DNA from: an uncultured Prevotella sp.
Lineage (GTDB): Bacteria; Bacteroidota; Bacteroidia; Bacteroidales; Bacteroidaceae
NCBI GenBank assembly: GCA_900557255.1
Contig: USSA01000025.1
Coordinates: forward strand, 1-28,484
Direction: 5' to 3'
Length of the DNA stretch: 28,484 bases
In this document: piece by piece, positions 7,638 to 16,147 of the stretch
How the letters are laid out: each line of letters starts with the position of its first letter
How positions within the stretch are numbered: the stretch's first letter is position 1
Made by a program: the position numbers and the translations under genes
Notes under the pieces: model-generated
Database searches by the model: none
What the model saw: only the letters and a program-made list of their open reading frames with translations
Told to the model about the DNA's origin: nothing

Positions 7638-7679
7638 TTCGTTTCTATAAGCACAAAGAGTTATAAAAACGTAAGTTTT

Positions 7680-7711
7680 TTGAGCCGTTTTAAATATTTT
7701 TCGTATCTTTG
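7680..7711 (+). promoter_or_regulatory. Promoter of the regulator-ligase-proB operon
   Basis: TTG at 7680-7682 and TATCTTTG at 7704-7711 are 21 nt apart, close to the Bacteroidota consensus. The leader to the ATG at 7784 is about 65 nt. Confidence 0.6.
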
Positions 7712-7783
7712 CGCTTACATTTCGAAATTGCCCATCAGCAACTGTTCGATGTATTATCAAGCAAACAATAAAAAGAATATTTT

Positions 7784-8338
7784 ATGGACGAAGCAATTAA
7801 GCAAATCGGTGAAAGGCTGAAAGGTCTCCGCGAGGTTCTCAATATTCCTGCCGAGGAAATTGCAGAACTGTGCGAAATCAGTCTTGATCATTACCTCAAG
7901 ATAGAATCCGGCGAGGCGGATCCTTCTGTTTATCGCCTGTCAAAAATCTCTAAGCGATACGGCATCGACCTCGACGTATTGCTCTTCGGCGAGGAACCTC
8001 GCATGAAGGGATACTACGTTACCCGCAAGGGACAGGGACCGGAGATAGACCGCAACAACCAGTATAAATACCAGAGCCTTGCCGTAGGATTCAAGGATAG
8101 AAAAGTGAATCCGTTCATGGTACAGGTAGATCCGTTGCCAGGCGACAAGAAGCCGAACAAGAACGGACACGACGGACAGGAATATGATTATGTGATAGAG
8201 GGACAGCTGGAAGTTACCATCGAAGAAAAGGTGATGGTACTGAACCCGGGCGACAGCATCTACTTCGACAGTAGTAAATCGCATTGCTTCCGCTCACTCA
8301 ACGGTGAACCTGCCAAGTTTCTTTGCATCATCATTTAA
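7784..8338 (+). CDS. XRE-family regulator with C-terminal cupin domain
   Basis: The 184-aa protein is a cytoplasmic one-component regulator. Residues 6-62 form an XRE helix-turn-helix (IGERLKGLREV, then LCEISLDHYLKIESGEADPS, then LSKISKRYGIDLDVLL). Residues about 105-183 form a cupin barrel with HDGQEYDYVIEG and PGDSIYFDSSKSHCF, carrying the His and Glu positions that often bind metal or a small ligand. This domain pair is known from PuuR-type regulators. The gene lies 32 bp upstream of an AMP-forming ligase, and such cupin regulators commonly control the enzyme next to them, so a role in sensing the ligase substrate or product is likely but inferred. Confidence 0.88.
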   Translation: MDEAIKQIGERLKGLREVLNIPAEEIAELCEISLDHYLKIESGEADPSVYRLSKISKRYGIDLDVLLFGEEPRMKGYYVTRKGQGPEIDRNNQYKYQSLAVGFKDRKVNPFMVQVDPLPGDKKPNKNGHDGQEYDYVIEGQLEVTIEEKVMVLNPGDSIYFDSSKSHCFRSLNGEPAKFLCIII

Positions 8339-8370
8339 GTTTCCTTATATCATTATTTAGAAGAGTAACT

Positions 8371-10029
8371 ATGATCGAGAGATTTCTAAAACAGACAAAA
8401 TTCACTTCAGAGCAAGACTTCAAGGAGCATCTGGAGTTTATCATACCAGAAGATTTCAACTTTGCCTACGACGTGATGGACGAATGGGCAAAGATCAAAC
8501 CAGACCACGTGGCGCTGCTTTGGGCAAGCGAACGTGGTGAGGAAATCCGTTTTACATACAAGGACCTGAAGGAGCAGAGCGACAAGGCTGCTGCTTACTT
8601 CCAGAGTCTCGGCATCGGTCACGATGATAAGGTGATGCTGATTCTGAAGCGTCACTATCAGTGGTGGCTTGCCATGCTCGGTCTCCACAAGTTGGGTGCC
8701 GTAGCCATCCCTGCTACCCACATGCTTACCAAGCACGACATCGTTTACCGCAACAATGCAGCAAGCGTGAAGGCTATCATCTGCTGCGGCGATGATTACG
8801 TGGTAGAGCAGGTTAACGAGGCAATGCCAGAGAGTCCGACTGTCAAGACATTGATCAGTATCGGTCCGGATATCCCTGAAGGTTTCCACGACTGGATGAA
8901 GGAATGGAACGAATGCGCTCCTTTTGTTCGCCCAGAACATGTAAACTCTAATGAGGATACCCTGCTGATGTACTTCACATCGGGAACCACAGGTGAGCCA
9001 AAGATGGTGGCACACGATCACCTCTATGCCCTCGGTCATCTGACCACGGGTGTATATTGGCATAATCTCCACGAGAATTCCATCCATCTTACCGTAGCCG
9101 ATACCGGTTGGGGCAAGGCTGTATGGGGCAAGCTCTACGGACAATGGTTTGCCGGAGCTACCGTCTTTGTCTTCGATCACGAGAAGTTTACGGCTGATAA
9201 GATCATGCGCCAGATTGAGAAGTATCACATCACCTCTTTCTGTGCCCCTCCTACTATCTACCGCTTCATGATTCAGGAGGATTTCTCTAAGTATGACCTC
9301 AGCAGTCTTGAATACTGCACCACTGCGGGCGAGGCTATGAACCCATCCGTGGCAGAGACCTTCCAGAAGCTGACTGGTGTTCAGATTTATGAGGGCTTCG
9401 GACAGACTGAGACCACGATGACACTCGGAACCTTCCCTTGGATCAAACCAAAGCCAGGAAGCATGGGCAAGCCTAACCCACAATATGATGTTCACATCCT
9501 TCGCCCAGACATGACTGAATGCGAGGATGGTGAAAAGGGCGAAATTTGCATCCGCATCGGTGACCATAAGCCTATCGGTCTTTTCAAATATTACTATCGT
9601 GATGAAAAGCAGACCAAATCGGTTTGGCATGATGGTTACTATCACACGGGCGATATGGCCTGGCGTGATGAGGAAGGCTACTTCTGGTTTGAGGGAAGAA
9701 TCGATGACGTAATCAAGAGCTCGGGCTACCGTATCGGTCCTTTCGAGGTAGAGAATGCTCTGATGACTCACCCTGCCGTAGTAGAGTGCGCCATCACCGG
9801 TGTGCCAGACCCAATCCGCGGTATGGTAGTCAAGGCTACCGTCGTACTGAAGGATGAATACAAGAGTATGGCAGGTCCAGACCTCGTCAAGAAGCTGCAG
9901 GATCATGTGAAGCATGAGACTGCCCCTTATAAATATCCTCGCATCATCGAATTCGTAGATGAATTGCCAAAGACCATCTCAGGCAAGATTCGAAGAGTAG
10001 AGATTCGAGAAAAAGACAATAAAAAATAA
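8371..10029 (+). CDS. AMP-forming acyl-CoA/acetyl-CoA synthetase
   Basis: The 552-aa enzyme belongs to the ANL adenylating superfamily and should join a carboxylic acid to coenzyme A through an acyl-AMP. The ATP loop TSGTTGEPK is at residues 203-211, the A5 motif YEGFGQTE at 340-347, the hinge region follows YHTGDMAWRDEEGYFWFEGR, and the C-terminal catalytic lysine is K539 in SGKIRR. The overall pattern (long N-terminus, WWLAMLGLHKLGA, ATHML) is closest to medium-chain acyl-CoA synthetases, but the acid cannot be read from sequence. The start at 8371 was preferred to 8323, because 8323 overlaps the regulator gene and adds residues that look non-coding. It shares an operon with the XRE-cupin regulator and proB. 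Confidence 0.9.
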   Translation: MIERFLKQTKFTSEQDFKEHLEFIIPEDFNFAYDVMDEWAKIKPDHVALLWASERGEEIRFTYKDLKEQSDKAAAYFQSLGIGHDDKVMLILKRHYQWWLAMLGLHKLGAVAIPATHMLTKHDIVYRNNAASVKAIICCGDDYVVEQVNEAMPESPTVKTLISIGPDIPEGFHDWMKEWNECAPFVRPEHVNSNEDTLLMYFTSGTTGEPKMVAHDHLYALGHLTTGVYWHNLHENSIHLTVADTGWGKAVWGKLYGQWFAGATVFVFDHEKFTADKIMRQIEKYHITSFCAPPTIYRFMIQEDFSKYDLSSLEYCTTAGEAMNPSVAETFQKLTGVQIYEGFGQTETTMTLGTFPWIKPKPGSMGKPNPQYDVHILRPDMTECEDGEKGEICIRIGDHKPIGLFKYYYRDEKQTKSVWHDGYYHTGDMAWRDEEGYFWFEGRIDDVIKSSGYRIGPFEVENALMTHPAVVECAITGVPDPIRGMVVKATVVLKDEYKSMAGPDLVKKLQDHVKHETAPYKYPRIIEFVDELPKTISGKIRRVEIREKDNKK

Positions 10030-10040
10030 AGAAGAATGCG

Positions 10041-10076
10041 CTGGGAGGGCAGGTTTTGTTTCCTACCCTCACCCAG
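10041..10076 (+). promoter_or_regulatory. Hairpin in the proB leader
   Basis: CTGGGAGGGCAGG (10041-10053) can pair with CCTACCCTCACCCAG (10062-10076), giving 5, 4 and 3 base pairs broken by a 2-nt bulge and one mismatch. It ends 21 bp before the proB ATG and has no T-run, so it looks more like an attenuator or RNA-stability element than a terminator. Confidence 0.4.
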
Positions 10077-10097
10077 TATGTCAACATAAAAGAATTT

Positions 10098-10874
10098 ATG
10101 AGACGAATAGTAGTAAAGGTGGGCAGCAACGTACTGACCCGAGAGGATGGACATTTGAACGTAACAAGAATGTCGGCTTTGGTAGACCAACTGGCTTGGT
10201 TGAGAAGGCACGACTACGAGGTGATCCTCGTATCTTCTGGTGCCGTAATGGCAGGAAGAGGCGAGCTTCAGGTAGACCACCAGCTGGACAGTGTAGAACA
10301 GCGACAGTTGTTCTCTTCGGTAGGTCAAGGCAAGCTGATTAGATTGTATTACGACTTGTTCAGAGAATACAACATCAAGGTGGGACAAGTATTGACCATG
10401 AAGGAAAATTTCCTCGCCAAGGAACAATACCAGAACCAAAAGGCTTGTATGGAACTGATGTTGGAGAACGGCGTTCTCCCTATCGTCAACGAGAACGATA
10501 CCGTATGCCTCACCGAGTTGATGTTCACCGATAATGACGAGTTGTCAGGCTTGATAGCCAGGATGCTGAATGCCGATGCCCTCGTCTTGCTCTCCAATGT
10601 AGATGGCATCTACAATGGCGACCCTTCCCTACCAACCTCTCGCATCATCCCTTCGGTATATTACGACAGAGACGTGAGCGAGTATGTGAGTGACGAGAAA
10701 AGCAGCCATGGCAGAGGTGGTATGATCTCCAAGTTGAAGACCGCACAGGATGTAACCAATGCGGGCATCAAGGTCATCATCGCCAACGGTAACACGCCCA
10801 ACATCCTCATCGACTTGAAGGAGCATCCCATGGAAACCTTACATACAGAATTTGCACCAAGGCCTCAAATATAA
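10098..10874 (+). CDS. proB: Glutamate 5-kinase, short form without PUA domain
   Basis: This 258-aa enzyme phosphorylates glutamate with ATP, the first step of proline synthesis. It shows the amino-acid kinase fold throughout: VVKVGSNVLT at the start, VSSGAVMAGRGEL, VGQGKLIRLY, the substrate loop VNENDTV, NVDGIYNGDP, and the GRGGMISKLKTA phosphate-binding run. It stops right after the kinase domain; many bacterial ProB proteins have about 100 more residues forming a PUA domain, which is absent here. The start at 10098 fits the family N-terminus; an upstream ATG at 10056 would lie inside the leader hairpin. It is 68 bp behind the ligase gene and probably co-transcribed. Feedback inhibition by proline is usual for the family. 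Confidence 0.93.
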   Translation: MRRIVVKVGSNVLTREDGHLNVTRMSALVDQLAWLRRHDYEVILVSSGAVMAGRGELQVDHQLDSVEQRQLFSSVGQGKLIRLYYDLFREYNIKVGQVLTMKENFLAKEQYQNQKACMELMLENGVLPIVNENDTVCLTELMFTDNDELSGLIARMLNADALVLLSNVDGIYNGDPSLPTSRIIPSVYYDRDVSEYVSDEKSSHGRGGMISKLKTAQDVTNAGIKVIIANGNTPNILIDLKEHPMETLHTEFAPRPQI

Positions 10875-10892
10875 ATCTATATTTGGGGCCTT
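10859..10892. terminator. Terminator overlapping the proB stop codon
   Basis: AAGGCCTCAAATATA (10859-10873) pairs with TATATTTGGGGCCTT (10878-10892) over 15 positions with a single T-G wobble and a 4-nt loop, followed by GCCCTTTT. The left arm contains the last proB codons and the stop TAA (10872-10874). As the regulator gene converges from the right (its stop is at 10919), the element may serve both strands. Confidence 0.75.
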
Positions 10893-10918
10893 GCCCTTTT
10901 ATCTGACATAGAGGCTTG

Positions 10919-13900
10919 TCACGAGTAATCGGATGGTGCCATCCCTTTCATCTTCTTAAACACCTTTGAGAAATAATTAGGGTCAGAGAAGCCACAAGCG
11001 TATGCTGTCTCCGACACATTATAACCCTCGGAAAGCATGTGGCAAGCACGTTCTATACGCTTATGACGGATATAGTCACCCATAGAGATATTCATGAGGC
11101 TCTTCATCTTGGTATATAAGAGACTCCTGGAAATGCCCATACTAGAAGTGATGTCGTCTATGGAGAAATTAGCATTTTCCAAGTTTACTTCCACCATATC
11201 GCTAATGCTCGTGACAAAGTCCTTGTCCAGTTGTGTCAATGTATTGTTGGCTTCAATGGCCTCCTTGCCTCCCTCAACGATCTTCTCTTGGCGATTACGC
11301 ACCAATCGAAGGATATTACCAATCTGATAACATAGGGCAACAGGGTCAAATGGCTTGGAGATATACACATCCGCACCATCCTTGTAACCGCTCTTGATGT
11401 CATCAGGGTCGCTCTTGGCAGTCAACAGAATGACAGGAATATGCGATGTAGCCATATTACCTTTCAGCATGTTGCAAAGTTCATTACCTGTCATCCTAGG
11501 CATCATCACGTCTGATACCACCATTTCAATGTCCTGTCGAGAGATGGCAATATTCCAAGCCTCCTGTCCGTCTTTCGCCGTAACGACATGATATTCCTTG
11601 CCCAACAAATCAGCCAAGAACTTCAACATGTCCGCATTATCCTCCACAACCAATAAGGTATGCATGCCTTCGCCAACTTCTTTTTCTTTTGAAAGCTGTG
11701 TCACAACACCATCTTGGGAATCTACACTCAAAGGCTCTGCCTTGCTGACATAATCCTTCACGGTAACCAATTCTTTGTCAGACGAGATCTTGTCTTTTTC
11801 AGTAAATGCGTCTTCTGCCACATCAATCCATACCGTGAAAGTACTACCCTTTCCCAATTCACTATCTACAGCAACACTACCCTTATGAATCTCTGCCAAG
11901 CGACGAACCAAAGACAAGCCGATACCCCAGCCTTTACTATTGGCATTAAAGCCACGCTTGGTTTGATAATATCGCTCAAAGATATTAGCGATTTCTTCTT
12001 TCATGATGCCAATGCCCGTGTCGGCAACTTCCATCTTCAGGAACAAGTCGGGAGACTCTAGCTTCCGCACCATCTCCGCCCCAATGGTAATGACACCACC
12101 AGTGGAAGTAAACTTCATCGCATTCGACATCAAATTGTTGAGGATATGCTCTATATAAGAAGGTGAGAACCATCCATCCTCACCATTATCAATGGTATGA
12201 ATCTCCAGTTTGAGCTGTTTTGCGGAAACCACCTCCTTGAAATTGGCAGCCACCATGGCTACAAATTCCACAGGATTGCCTTGTTGTACATAAAATGGGA
12301 AGTTGTCGGACTCTATCTTGTTGAATGTCACCAACTCATTGATCATGTGCTCCATCTTGGTAGCATTACGTATCGCCATATCGAGCGAAGTCTTAGCCTC
12401 ATCACTGAGTTGTGAGACGGCAATCGTCTTCAAAGGGGCTTTAATCAGTGCCAACGGCGTCTTCAACTCATGAGAGACCATCGTAAAGAAGTTGGACTTC
12501 ATCTTATCCACCTCCTTCACCTTTTCCTTCTCCAAACTCACATACTTGATTTCCGCCTTTTCCTTCATTCGCATATTATAGAAAGCGATAGTTCCAATAG
12601 CTACACCACACAGAAGAAGCAAATAGATGAATATCGCTAGATTGGAGCGATAGAACGGAGCCTCAACAACAATATCCAAGACCCGCTCACTCATGTTGTC
12701 TTCTTTCATGATGCCATTGTTGGCCCTTACATGGAGGCGATAGTTGCCTGGCTGAAGCAGATAACCATTAAATCGGTGCTCCGTACCCACATCTCGCCAA
12801 TCCTTGTCTATGCCATCCACCTTAATCTGATACCTCACATTCTCCATACAGCCTGGCATGACGACACCATATTCTATGGAGAACGACTTTGCCTGGTCAT
12901 AGCTCAAGACGATCTCGTCGGTACAGTCTAGGCGAGTCTTGAGTGGGGAGTCTTCACTTGCCACACTCATGAGCTTGTTGTTGATGTAAAGCTGCTTGAA
13001 ATGTATTTGATAATGAATGGCCTTATCCACTATCTTTTGAGGATAGAAAGTTAGCAGTCCATCAAAGGTACCCATCATCATAAAGCCCCGTGGAGAGTAA
13101 TAAGATGAGGTAAAGTTAAACTGATTGACTGGTAGCTCTGCATTCGCAGAAAAGCAACGCGTGCTTCCATCCACGAGATGATAGCGATAGAGACCGCGAT
13201 CCGTACCAATCCACAAACAATGATTGGCATCCTCGACAATGCTGCAAATCGTGCATTCCTGCGGAAGTCCACAAGAAGCATGCTTTATCTTCTGCTTGTC
13301 GTTAACATTTAGATAAAACATTCCGCAGTTGTTGGTGCCAATCCAAATTCTCTTTTGAGAATCTTCAAATACGACGATAATATAATTATCCGTCAACCCA
13401 CAATGGCTTTCCTTACTGTAGCGTATCACCTTGCCATGGTCTATGCAGAAAAGGCCATAAGAAGTAGTTGACGCCCACAAGCGATGCTTGCTATCCTCAA
13501 AAAGCGAATAGATGAACACATGGTCAAGAAGTTGATGACCTATCTTGCGGAAGACATTGTACTTGGCATCATAATAGCGTAGACCATCCATGGTAGCGAC
13601 CCAAATCCTACCATTCGAAGTCTTACAGACATCAAAGATTCCCGCCGATGTGATGCCATTCGTATAAAAATATTGCGAATATTGATGTGTTCCTAATTGA
13701 TAACGGAACAATCCATTGAAGCGTGAGCCTATCCACATGTCACGAGACACAGGGTCATAATAAAGACTATGCACATTGGAACCTAGCGTTGGGATGCTCG
13801 TAAAAGGAGTAAAGACATGGTTCTGCATATCATAGATGAAGACACCATTATCCTCAGTAGCAATCCAAACCAATCCGCCCTCCGCCTCAACTATTGAGCG

Positions 13901-14935
13901 AGGAATACGTGCATTGAATGCCCCAGGTTTGCCATTGGCATAATCATGTATAAACCAAGAGTTGCGCTTGACCAAGTAATCCACGCCTCCGAAATAGGAG
14001 CCAATCCAGATATTATCCTCCTTGTCCGACAAGATACTATAGATAGCATTATCCGTCAAACTGTTCGACTTATTAGGCTCTTTTTTGATTCTCTCTATAT
14101 GCCCATCAGGAGCAATCACGGCAATCCCCATCTCCGTGCCTAGCCAGATGTTATGGCGCTTGTCCTCGGTGATGGTTCGCACAATTCCTCCCGTAAGCCA
14201 TTTCGCTTCATACTTCACTTCCTTACCAGTGGCAAGAGTGACGCATGCCAATCCCCCATTGTCACATCCAATCCACAAGCGTTGACGAGAATCCACATAA
14301 AGTGGCTTGATGGTGTTTAACTCTATGCTCGAATTTCCCAAACCATCCAATTTGTGAAGATTTATCTTGGATAGCGTTGCATTAAAAGAAAAGACAGCCT
14401 TGTTGGTAGATACAAAGATATTACCCTTACCGTCCCTTGCCATGGAGGCGATGGCTCCATAGTTGAGAGACGGATAAACGGAGAAGGCATCCGTTTTCTT
14501 GTCATAGACAAAGAGCTTGTCATGGCCCGTTAGGATTCGACCATCTTTCGTTTCCACGAAACTTGCGCAATACCCCTTGACATTACCATAATTTTGGAAG
14601 TCGTCCGTTTTGGAGCGATAACGGCTCACACCATTTTCGGTAGCAACCCACAAGTTCTTCTTGGAATCCAAAAACATTCCATGAACGAAATTATGTATCA
14701 ACGAATGTGCCATTCCTTCTTGATGGTGATAAGTCTGCACATTATAACCATCAAACTTGGCCAACCCATTTCGGGTACCAATCCAGATATATCCATCGGC
14801 ATCTTGCACGATGGCTTCCACTTGTTGATTAGGCAAGCCTTTAGAGGTATTGAGATGTCGAAAGCCGAAGTCCAAGGCCCATGCTGACCATGTATTGACT
14901 ACAGAAAAAACTAATGTCAAGAGTATTTGTTTCAT
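10919..14935 (-). CDS. Hybrid two-component sensor/AraC regulator of the PUL
   Basis: The 1338-aa protein joins sensor kinase and response regulator in one chain. A signal peptide (MKQILLTLVFSVVNTWSAWA) leads into about 600 residues of two-propeller repeats carrying many IWIGT-type phrases, then a Y_Y_Y domain (about 690-757) and one membrane helix (about 765-789). Inside the cell come the histidine kinase with SHELKTP (H822), the ATPase lobe (about 920-1035, with DTGIGI and GWGIGLSL), a receiver with D1142 in VVSDVMMPR, and an AraC helix-turn-helix (about 1243-1337). The family is known to bind an oligosaccharide in the periplasm and activate its PUL. All phosphotransfer residues are present. 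It is divergent from the GH43-SusCD operon across 179 bp, so that operon is its likely target. Confidence 0.95.
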   Translation of the reverse strand: MKQILLTLVFSVVNTWSAWALDFGFRHLNTSKGLPNQQVEAIVQDADGYIWIGTRNGLAKFDGYNVQTYHHQEGMAHSLIHNFVHGMFLDSKKNLWVATENGVSRYRSKTDDFQNYGNVKGYCASFVETKDGRILTGHDKLFVYDKKTDAFSVYPSLNYGAIASMARDGKGNIFVSTNKAVFSFNATLSKINLHKLDGLGNSSIELNTIKPLYVDSRQRLWIGCDNGGLACVTLATGKEVKYEAKWLTGGIVRTITEDKRHNIWLGTEMGIAVIAPDGHIERIKKEPNKSNSLTDNAIYSILSDKEDNIWIGSYFGGVDYLVKRNSWFIHDYANGKPGAFNARIPRSIVEAEGGLVWIATEDNGVFIYDMQNHVFTPFTSIPTLGSNVHSLYYDPVSRDMWIGSRFNGLFRYQLGTHQYSQYFYTNGITSAGIFDVCKTSNGRIWVATMDGLRYYDAKYNVFRKIGHQLLDHVFIYSLFEDSKHRLWASTTSYGLFCIDHGKVIRYSKESHCGLTDNYIIVVFEDSQKRIWIGTNNCGMFYLNVNDKQKIKHASCGLPQECTICSIVEDANHCLWIGTDRGLYRYHLVDGSTRCFSANAELPVNQFNFTSSYYSPRGFMMMGTFDGLLTFYPQKIVDKAIHYQIHFKQLYINNKLMSVASEDSPLKTRLDCTDEIVLSYDQAKSFSIEYGVVMPGCMENVRYQIKVDGIDKDWRDVGTEHRFNGYLLQPGNYRLHVRANNGIMKEDNMSERVLDIVVEAPFYRSNLAIFIYLLLLCGVAIGTIAFYNMRMKEKAEIKYVSLEKEKVKEVDKMKSNFFTMVSHELKTPLALIKAPLKTIAVSQLSDEAKTSLDMAIRNATKMEHMINELVTFNKIESDNFPFYVQQGNPVEFVAMVAANFKEVVSAKQLKLEIHTIDNGEDGWFSPSYIEHILNNLMSNAMKFTSTGGVITIGAEMVRKLESPDLFLKMEVADTGIGIMKEEIANIFERYYQTKRGFNANSKGWGIGLSLVRRLAEIHKGSVAVDSELGKGSTFTVWIDVAEDAFTEKDKISSDKELVTVKDYVSKAEPLSVDSQDGVVTQLSKEKEVGEGMHTLLVVEDNADMLKFLADLLGKEYHVVTAKDGQEAWNIAISRQDIEMVVSDVMMPRMTGNELCNMLKGNMATSHIPVILLTAKSDPDDIKSGYKDGADVYISKPFDPVALCYQIGNILRLVRNRQEKIVEGGKEAIEANNTLTQLDKDFVTSISDMVEVNLENANFSIDDITSSMGISRSLLYTKMKSLMNISMGDYIRHKRIERACHMLSEGYNVSETAYACGFSDPNYFSKVFKKMKGMAPSDYS

Positions 14936-14958
14936 CTATGTTACTTTTATTTCAAGTG

Positions 14959-14966
14959 CAAATATA
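14959..14966 (-). promoter_or_regulatory. -7 box of the hybrid regulator gene
   Basis: On the minus strand this reads TATATTTG, a match to TANNTTTG, 24 bp before the start codon. No clear TTG is found 20 nt further upstream. Confidence 0.45.
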
Positions 14967-15024
14967 ACCTTTTTTATTGGTAATCCTGCACTTTTTACAA
15001 GTATTTTTGACCAGACTAGACAGA

Positions 15025-15054
15025 ATTACCCATATCCAAGACGATATTACCCAT
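15025..15054. promoter_or_regulatory. ATTACCCAT direct repeat, likely regulator binding site
   Basis: ATTACCCAT occurs at 15025-15033 and again at 15046-15054, exactly 21 bp apart. The second copy ends 19 bp before the -7 box of the PUL operon, where a -33 element would be, and that promoter lacks a TTG. This is the expected layout for an AraC-type activator that binds direct repeats on one face of the helix. Confidence 0.6.
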
Positions 15055-15073
15055 GATGGCTTAAAATATTATG

Positions 15074-15081
15074 TACTTTTG
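15074..15081 (+). promoter_or_regulatory. PUL operon promoter -7 box
   Basis: TACTTTTG matches TANNTTTG and lies 33 bp before the first GH43 start. The missing -33 TTG suggests dependence on an activator. Confidence 0.6.
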
Positions 15082-15114
15082 CAATCGAAATTAACAATCT
15101 AATTATTTATAACG

Positions 15115-16128
15115 ATGTACAAAAGAACAACCATCCTTTCAGCACGGCTACTCTCTACATGCATGGCCTCCCTATTCATGATACCATCTTGTAGTTCAAA
15201 CGAGCCACAATATCCTGAGATCAACAATAAAGATAATAATAAGGAGAAAAAGACTATCTTGACAGAAGCCGACCCTACCATCTTCAGAGACACCGATGGC
15301 ACCTATTATTTATATGGCACAGGAGCTCAATCCGACAAAGGCTTCTATGTCTATCAGTCGAAGGATCTCAAGGAATGGTCTGGACCTGTTGGCAAGGAAA
15401 ACGGCTTTTGCCTCACGAGCAACACTTCGTTCGGAACCACAGGTTTTTGGGCGCCACAAGTAGCCAAACGAGGCGACACCTACTATATGTTCTATACAGC
15501 CAATGAGCAAATTGCTGTAGCCACAGCCCCATCTCCATTGGGACCATTCAGTCAACCCAACAAGCAGATGATTCAAGCACCTTGCAAGACTATTGACCCC
15601 TACGTATTGTTTGACAACGACGGAAAGGTGTATCTTTATCATGTAAGACTTCAAAACGGCAATCGCATCTATGTAGCCGAGATGACAGACGACCTTAGCT
15701 CCATCAAGGAAGAAACCGCCAAGGAATGCATCAGCGCCAGCTTGCCATGGGAAGATACCGAACAAGTGGCATGGAAAGTGACAGAAGGCCCAACGGTTTT
15801 GCATATCGGCGACACCTATTATATGTTCTATTCCGCCAACGACTTTCGTAACATTGATTATGCAGTGGGCATAGCCACAGCCGATAATCCATACGGACCA
15901 TGGACCAAGCAGAATGCACCTATCATCTCACGAACTAACATCGGGTATTACGGAACAGGACATGGAGATGCTTTTCTAGATGATGCAGGCAAGTGGAAGT
16001 ACGTATTCCACACGCACCAAAGCTTCACGGAGGTAGCTCCTCGCAAGACCGCTCTCGTAGGATTGAACTTCAAGAATGGTAGTTTTACCATCGAAGAGAA
16101 TACGTTCACCTATTTATATAAGAAATAA
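15115..16128 (+). CDS. GH43 glycoside hydrolase lipoprotein
   Basis: The 337-aa protein is a five-bladed propeller enzyme that should remove arabinofuranose, xylose or galactose-type units by inverting hydrolysis. A lipoprotein signal ends in MIPSC (lipidated Cys 26), placing it on a membrane facing periplasm or surface. The three expected catalytic acids are visible: base D53 in ADPTIFRD, pKa-tuning D161 in TIDPYV, and acid E224 in TEGPTV. Blades are marked by phrases such as YYLYGTG, FWAPQV, YYMFYTA and YYMFYSA. GTGHGDAF near the end fits the His-bearing last blade. Length is normal for a single-domain GH43. It opens the operon, 33 bp after the -7 box, and is followed after 19 bp by the next gene. 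Subfamily and exact sugar cannot be told by eye. Confidence 0.9.
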   Translation: MYKRTTILSARLLSTCMASLFMIPSCSSNEPQYPEINNKDNNKEKKTILTEADPTIFRDTDGTYYLYGTGAQSDKGFYVYQSKDLKEWSGPVGKENGFCLTSNTSFGTTGFWAPQVAKRGDTYYMFYTANEQIAVATAPSPLGPFSQPNKQMIQAPCKTIDPYVLFDNDGKVYLYHVRLQNGNRIYVAEMTDDLSSIKEETAKECISASLPWEDTEQVAWKVTEGPTVLHIGDTYYMFYSANDFRNIDYAVGIATADNPYGPWTKQNAPIISRTNIGYYGTGHGDAFLDDAGKWKYVFHTHQSFTEVAPRKTALVGLNFKNGSFTIEENTFTYLYKK

Positions 16129-16147
16129 CTCTAACTATTATACAACT

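Noticed and set aside
8407..9915. A 502-codon open frame antisense to the acyl-CoA ligase gene
   Set aside because: It mirrors the codon structure of the ligase gene, has no family-like motif, signal peptide or promoter, and the sense gene has all its catalytic motifs.
10056..10097. Longer N-terminus for proB from the ATG at 10056
   Set aside because: The added 14 residues come from the leader hairpin and do not fit the kinase family start, which begins at the lysine-rich MRRIVVKVG.
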